Of a stretch of 64,000 bases of DNA, positions 59,941-64,000 are shown one piece after another. Below the pieces are notes generated by a model, which worked only from the letters and a program-made list of their open reading frames with translations, was not told the DNA's origin and did not search any database. Source of the stretch: Solirubrobacter ginsenosidimutans (GTDB lineage: Bacteria; Actinomycetota; Thermoleophilia; Solirubrobacterales; Solirubrobacteraceae); contig NZ_JAPDOD010000007.1 in the NCBI RefSeq assembly GCF_027587205.1, forward strand, positions 1 through 64,000, in the 5' to 3' direction. The translations under genes were made by a program, and so were the position numbers. Each line of letters starts with the position of its first letter. Within the stretch, counting starts at the first letter, position 1.

Positions 59941-60159
59941 CTACCAGCTCAACTCGATCTCGAACTCGCACCCGTCGTCGCCGACCTCGAGTTCGAGCTT
60001 GAGGTCGAGCTCGTCAGGGACCTTCACCTTGAAGCGCATGCCGCCGCGGTCGAACTCGATGTCGTTGTGACGCGCGAGCATGTCAGCGAGACGGTGCAGC
60101 CGCGCCGCGGCCTCCTCGCGCCCGACTCGCTCTTTCTGCTCTACCTCGAAGATCTCCAT
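59941..60159 (-). CDS. amphi-Trp domain protein
   Basis: 72 residues: an N-terminal helix (QKERVGREEAAARLHRLADM), amphipathic strands (VKVPDELDLKLELEVGDD) and a terminal aromatic EIELSW. This is the small amphi-Trp domain of unknown function. A dyad lies 59 nt upstream. Confidence 0.8.
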   Translation of the reverse strand: MEIFEVEQKERVGREEAAARLHRLADMLARHNDIEFDRGGMRFKVKVPDELDLKLELEVGDDGCEFEIELSW

Positions 60160-60218
60160 CTGTGCCCCCTTTGGTCGTGCGACCGGCTGGACTCCAACAC
60201 GCCGCAGCGACCCAGGCG

Positions 60219-60235
60219 TCACCCGTTGGGGATGA
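60219..60235 (-). promoter_or_regulatory. 17-bp dyad, gene-sense TCATCC-N5-GGGTGA
   Basis: Plus strand TCACCC-GTTGG-GGATGA, 59 nt before the amphi-Trp start on the minus strand. A second dyad for the opposite gene lies 15 nt away. Confidence 0.65.
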
Positions 60236-60250
60236 TTCGAGGCTGCGATC

Positions 60251-60267
60251 TCGTCCTGAGTGGGTGA
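60251..60267 (+). promoter_or_regulatory. 17-bp dyad TCGTCC-N5-GGGTGA
   Basis: Spacer TGAGT, 33 nt before the start codon of the DUF2252 gene on the plus strand. Confidence 0.6.
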
Positions 60268-60300
60268 TGCGGGCCTGAGGGACAGCGGATAGCAATAGCG

Positions 60301-61803
60301 ATGTCAGGAGGTTTCGCCGCAATGGCAAGGAGACGCTCGGTGAGCACCGCAACCGCAGACAGCAGCGCCAACGGCGACGCAGGTGCCGCGCGAGGTCCGT
60401 CCAGGCCGCCTCGCCGCGTGGCGCATCCTTCGAAGGCCGAGCGTGCGGCCGCGGGAAAGGCCGCGCGCGCTGAGGTCCCGCGCTCTTCGCATGCGGTGTG
60501 GGAGCCGCCGGCGGACCGGCGCGATCCGATCGAGCTGCTCTTGGAGGAGGAGCAGACCAGGGTTCGGGACCTCGTTCCGATCAGGCATGGGCGCATGCTG
60601 GTGTCGGCGTTCACGTTCTATCGCGGCACCGCCGGCCTGATGGCCGCCGACCTGGCTGGGTCGCCGCGCACGGCACTGCACACGCAGCTGTGCGGCGACG
60701 CGCATCTCTCGAACTTCGGAGCGTTCGCGGCTCCCGATCGGCGCCTGATCTTCGGCCTCAACGACTTCGACGAGACGCTGCCCGGCCCGTTCGAATGGGA
60801 TGTCAAGCGCCTCGCTGCGAGCTTCGCGGTCGCCGGGCGCGACCGCGGCTTCGACGCCAAGCAACGACAGCAGTCCATCCTGGCCGCGGTGCGGTCATAC
60901 CGTGTCGCGGTGCGCGAGTTCGCGGAGATGCGACGGCTGGATGTCTGGTATGCCCGGCTGGACATCGAGCAGCTGGCCGCGCGCTGGTCATCGGATGTCA
61001 GCGCGAAGCAGGTCAAGCGCTTCGAGCGCAACGTCGCCAAGGCACGCACGAAGGACAGCCTCCGAGCTTCGGACAAGCTCACCCACGTCGTGGATGGCCG
61101 CGTCCGGATCATCAGCGACCCGCCGCTGATCGTGCCGCTCGAGGAGCTCGAGGGCGAGTCCGTGGCAGTCGAGAACACGGTCCGCAGTGTGCTGCGCTCG
61201 TACCGCCGCTCGATGCAGAACGACCGCCGCCATCTGCTCGAGGGATTCGAGTACGCGCACTCCGCCCGCAAGGTCGTCGGTGTCGGCAGCGTCGGCACGC
61301 GCGCCTGGATCGTCCTCTTGCTCGGGCGCGACGAGAGCGACCCGTTGTTCTTGCAACTCAAGGAGGCCGAGGCGTCGGTGCTGGAGCCCTATCTCGGCGC
61401 CAGCAGATTCGGACACAGCGGCCAGCGCGTGGTCGAGGGACAGCGGCTGATGCAGTCGGCCAGCGACATCATGCTCGGCTGGACGCGCTCGACGGACGCT
61501 GAGGGCGTCGATCACGAGTTCTACTTCCGGCAGCTGTGGGACGGCAAGGGATCGGCGATCGTCGAGACGATGGAACCCGCCGCGCTGACGGCGTACGCGG
61601 AGATGTGCGGCTGGACGCTGGCGCACGCGCACGCACGCTCAGGCGACGCGGTCGCGATCGCCTCCTACCTCGGTGCCGCCGACACGTTCGACCGCGCACT
61701 GGCGACGTTCGCCGAGGCCTACGCCGACCAGAACGAGCGCGACTTCGCCGCGTTCAGCGCGGCCATCGCCTCTGGGCGAATCGAAGCGGTGACCGGGCTC
61801 TGA
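60301..61803 (+). CDS. DUF2252 protein (kinase-fold-like)
   Basis: 500 residues. DUF2252 signatures: RMLVSAFTFYRGTAGLMAAD, CGDAHLSNFG near 137, NDFDETLPGPFEWDVKRLA near 156, GVGSVGTRAWIVLLLGRDE near 335, and LQLKEAEASVLE. The GDxHxxN and DFD spacing resembles catalytic and metal-binding loops of aminoglycoside-kinase-like folds, but the substrate is unknown. The N-terminal 60 residues are disordered and Arg/Ala-rich. The downstream hairpin is shared with a convergent gene. Confidence 0.85.
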   Translation: MSGGFAAMARRRSVSTATADSSANGDAGAARGPSRPPRRVAHPSKAERAAAGKAARAEVPRSSHAVWEPPADRRDPIELLLEEEQTRVRDLVPIRHGRMLVSAFTFYRGTAGLMAADLAGSPRTALHTQLCGDAHLSNFGAFAAPDRRLIFGLNDFDETLPGPFEWDVKRLAASFAVAGRDRGFDAKQRQQSILAAVRSYRVAVREFAEMRRLDVWYARLDIEQLAARWSSDVSAKQVKRFERNVAKARTKDSLRASDKLTHVVDGRVRIISDPPLIVPLEELEGESVAVENTVRSVLRSYRRSMQNDRRHLLEGFEYAHSARKVVGVGSVGTRAWIVLLLGRDESDPLFLQLKEAEASVLEPYLGASRFGHSGQRVVEGQRLMQSASDIMLGWTRSTDAEGVDHEFYFRQLWDGKGSAIVETMEPAALTAYAEMCGWTLAHAHARSGDAVAIASYLGAADTFDRALATFAEAYADQNERDFAAFSAAIASGRIEAVTGL

Positions 61804-61822
61804 CGACGGCACCGGGATGACT

Positions 61823-61862
61823 GAGTCGCGCCGCCGCCGTGTTGCTGGCGGCGGCGCGACTC
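61823..61862. terminator. bidirectional terminator hairpin
   Basis: Perfect 16-bp stem (61823-61838 with 61847-61862) with an 8-nt loop between convergent genes. Confidence 0.75.
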
Positions 61863-61870
61863 GACTCAGA

Positions 61871-64000
61871 TCACGGAGTCGTGGTCGACAGCGTGAACGT
61901 CAGGGTCTTGCTGTAGCTGCCGGTGCGCAGCGCGTCGTTGGCGCCGATCGACTGCTTGAACGTGACCGGGACCGACTCGTTGGAGGTCGGCGCAGACCAC
62001 GACTTCAGCGCGGTCGGAGCCGCGGAGCCGCCCACGGGCGCGAACGCCCCGCCGCCGCTGGCCTGCAGCGTCTGCGGAAGCGAGTAGGTACCGTTGACGA
62101 GCTTGCCCGTCGCGGTGGCGCTCGGGTCGGCGACCGAGAGGGTCGCGTCGCCGGCGGTGGAGACCACGGTCGCCGTGGTGGCGGCCGTGTAGTCCTTGGC
62201 GACGCCGGGGGTGAACGCCCCGAACGTGGCCGGTGCGCCGAGGGTCAGCGCGAGCGTGGCCGGCACGGCGCCGCCGACGGTGCCCGGCTGGTCGTTCGTG
62301 TAGGCCGGCGCCGGCGGCGCGACCTCGTTGCCGGTCATCCAGTTGACGAGCTCGACGCCCTTGGACTGGATGTCGAGCAGGGCCTTGCCACCGTCGCTGC
62401 CGACGTTGGCCACGTTCTTGGCCTGGGCGACGAACTGCTTGGCGAACGTCGCCGCACCCGCGTCGTCACCCGCGCGGTGCGCGGCGTCGGCGCTGGCGAG
62501 CGAAGCGCTGAGCGCGGTGTTGCCGGCGGCGTTGACGCCGCCGCCCGCGACCGCGGCCGCCAGCATGTCCTTGACCTCGTTGAACGTGACGCAGTTGTCG
62601 TACGTCTGGCCGCTCGTCCACTGGATGGCGTTGAGGATCATCGACTGGAACCACTTCTCGTTGGCGTACTGCCAGTTGTGGCCGAGCACCGTGGTGTAGG
62701 AGCGGGCACCCTCGAAGTTGCGGCACCACGTCATCGGGTGCACGTCACTGTTCATCAGCGGCCCGGGGCTGTAGCCGATCTGGTTGATGACCGAGTCCTC
62801 GTTCTCGTACTGCAGCGGGTGCACGATCCCCATCTCAACCGGGTTGCGGTTGGTGTTGTAGAGCTCGTCGACGCTGAAGAACCGGTTGGGCACCTGCGCC
62901 ATCGACGCGTGCGCGGGATCGGCGGTCGTGTACTCGACGCTGCCGCCGGCCCCGGTGTCCACCAGGATGCCGCCGTTGGAGTTGCTGCCGTGGTTGGTGA
63001 AGCCCGCGCCGTTGAGGTCCATGTACCACGGGTTGTTCTCCAGCGAGTCGGTCGCGCCATGGATCGACACGAAGCCGCCACCGTTGCGGATGTACTGCTG
63101 CAGGTTGGCGAACTCCGTCCCGTTGACGGTCGACGTACCGCTCAGCCCGACCGTCGAGTCGAAGACGATCGTCTTGTACTGCGCGAGCTTCGCCGGGTCC
63201 AGGAACGGGCTGGTCGTCAGCGACACGCCGGCCGGAGCGTTGCGGCCCGGTGAGGTGCCGATGGCCGGATCCCAGATGTCGATGTCGAAGCCGTTCTGGG
63301 CGCCGAGCTGCTGGATCATCCACTCGAAGTCGACGATCGACTCGTGCCGGTAGCCGCCGGCGCGGCCCGTGATGAGGACCTTGTACTTCGCGTTGGGAAT
63401 GGAGACGGGCACGACCGGGTTGTAGAAGAACCGGATCGCCTGGACGCCGGGCTCGGGGGTCCCGACCGTCACGCCGGTGCCGGACGTGTCGACCGCGGTG
63501 CCCTGCAGCTGTGAACGCAGCGCGGAGCCGGCGGACGACAGGACCGCGTTGCCGCCGGCGGCCGTGACGAACGACTGCAGCGAGGTGATCGCCCCCGCGG
63601 TGTCGCCGCCGTCGGACTTGGTCTTGGCGTCAGCGAGCAGCCCTTGCAGTTCGGTCTGCTTGGCGGCAGTGATGATCGGACGCGGGTTGGAAATGGTGAC
63701 GCCTGTCGCATGCGCCTTGGTGAGCGGCGTGGCGAGGATGACGTTGTTGAGGTTCGTCGCCGTCCCGGACGCGTGGTCATGGGCCAGCGGCGCGCTGAGG
63801 ATGACGTTCGGCGCCGGCGCCGCGGGCAGCGGCGAGATGTGCTTGGCGACGGTGACGACCTCCTGGTTGGCGCCCGTGTCGAGCACGATCGGCTGGCCGA
63901 CGACCGGGCCGTTGTTGCTCGGCGGCTGCGCGCCGCCCGGGAGCACCTCCGACGAGTAGGAGGCGATGCGGACCGCGTTCGCACCGGCGGACGCCGGCGC
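61871..64000 (-). CDS. partial: large surface protein with ThuA-like domain and C-terminal F-x-L module
   Basis: The frame stays open to the window edge, so the N-terminus is missing (at least 709 residues seen). First come two surface-type repeats (NVILSAPLAHDHASGTATN, NVILATPLTKAHATGVTI). Next is a ThuA/glutamine-amidotransferase-like domain (YKVLITGRAGGYRHESIVDF, YIRNGGGFVSIHGATDS, GPLMNSDVHPMTWCR, VLGHNWQYANEKWFQSMILN). A helical spacer follows, then the ~150-residue C-terminal module (LALTLGAPATFGAFTPGVAK ... TLTFTLSTTTP) shared with the beta-helix protein at 16983. Probably a sugar-related protein displayed on the cell wall. Confidence 0.8.
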   Translation of the reverse strand, partial: APASAGANAVRIASYSSEVLPGGAQPPSNNGPVVGQPIVLDTGANQEVVTVAKHISPLPAAPAPNVILSAPLAHDHASGTATNLNNVILATPLTKAHATGVTISNPRPIITAAKQTELQGLLADAKTKSDGGDTAGAITSLQSFVTAAGGNAVLSSAGSALRSQLQGTAVDTSGTGVTVGTPEPGVQAIRFFYNPVVPVSIPNAKYKVLITGRAGGYRHESIVDFEWMIQQLGAQNGFDIDIWDPAIGTSPGRNAPAGVSLTTSPFLDPAKLAQYKTIVFDSTVGLSGTSTVNGTEFANLQQYIRNGGGFVSIHGATDSLENNPWYMDLNGAGFTNHGSNSNGGILVDTGAGGSVEYTTADPAHASMAQVPNRFFSVDELYNTNRNPVEMGIVHPLQYENEDSVINQIGYSPGPLMNSDVHPMTWCRNFEGARSYTTVLGHNWQYANEKWFQSMILNAIQWTSGQTYDNCVTFNEVKDMLAAAVAGGGVNAAGNTALSASLASADAAHRAGDDAGAATFAKQFVAQAKNVANVGSDGGKALLDIQSKGVELVNWMTGNEVAPPAPAYTNDQPGTVGGAVPATLALTLGAPATFGAFTPGVAKDYTAATTATVVSTAGDATLSVADPSATATGKLVNGTYSLPQTLQASGGGAFAPVGGSAAPTALKSWSAPTSNESVPVTFKQSIGANDALRTGSYSKTLTFTLSTTTP

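Noticed and set aside
1..64000. CRISPR arrays, insertion sequences, prophage or biosynthetic cluster
   Set aside because: No regularly spaced repeats, transposase, phage structural genes, PKS/NRPS or core biosynthetic enzymes were found.

Overview
The window is a very GC-rich, gene-dense chromosome segment from a Gram-positive-type actinobacterium, most probably class Thermoleophilia (Solirubrobacterales-like). This rests on codon usage and on family content: several large LAL-type LuxR regulators, SARP/BTAD proteins, an F420-type FDOR enzyme, secreted proteins with an LNADQVDG motif, and an amphi-Trp protein. It is an inference from content, with no rRNA present to confirm it. One RNA gene (tRNA-Tyr) is seen. 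No integrase, transposase, CRISPR array or phage module was found.

Layout. 0-8 kb: secreted GH6 glucanase, K+ channel with two RCK units, tRNA-Tyr, and a 1643-residue SARP-AAA-nSTAND-WD40 regulator with direct repeats in its promoter. 8-13.7 kb: a stretch of gene debris and small secreted proteins, a LAL regulator, and a HAD remnant coupled to a 2H phosphoesterase. 13.9-19 kb: a two-gene operon for secreted proteins (beta-helix and M14 peptidase). 19-30.5 kb: small membrane and DUF proteins, an arylsulfatase, a MalT-type regulator, a broken histidine kinase and a TolB-like protein. 30.5-43 kb: a signalling block. 43-53.5 kb: HAD phosphatase, LAL regulator with divergent DHA2 exporter, AraC with divergent esterase, TetR with divergent membrane protein, and a VioB-like ferritin protein. 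53.5-64 kb: secreted protein, FDOR, a membrane-tethered sigma/anti-sigma fusion, MFS exporter, lipid-kinase-like protein, DUF2252, and a ThuA surface protein running off the window end.

Two features stand out. First, the 30.5-43 kb block. On the minus strand it runs DctP-like lipoprotein, histidine kinase A, SARP-Usp regulator, then a receptor Ser/Thr kinase carrying a propeller and an amino-acid-binding-type sensor. Divergent from it are histidine kinase B and an S33 peptidase, and a NarL-type response regulator follows. Kinase A has a good ATPase domain but Arg in place of the phospho-accepting His. Kinase B has the His box but no recognisable ATP-binding motifs. They look like complementary halves of one sensor.

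Second, an undescribed 17-bp dyad, TCATCC-N5-GG(A/G)(T/C)GA, lies upstream of at least ten and probably eleven genes. It always has the same spacer length and the same orientation relative to the gene. Its GGATGA half resembles the core of E. coli MalT boxes, and a MalT-type regulator with this dyad in front of it is encoded in the window. Most linked genes are small DUF or envelope and stress-type proteins, so a common regulon is plausible.
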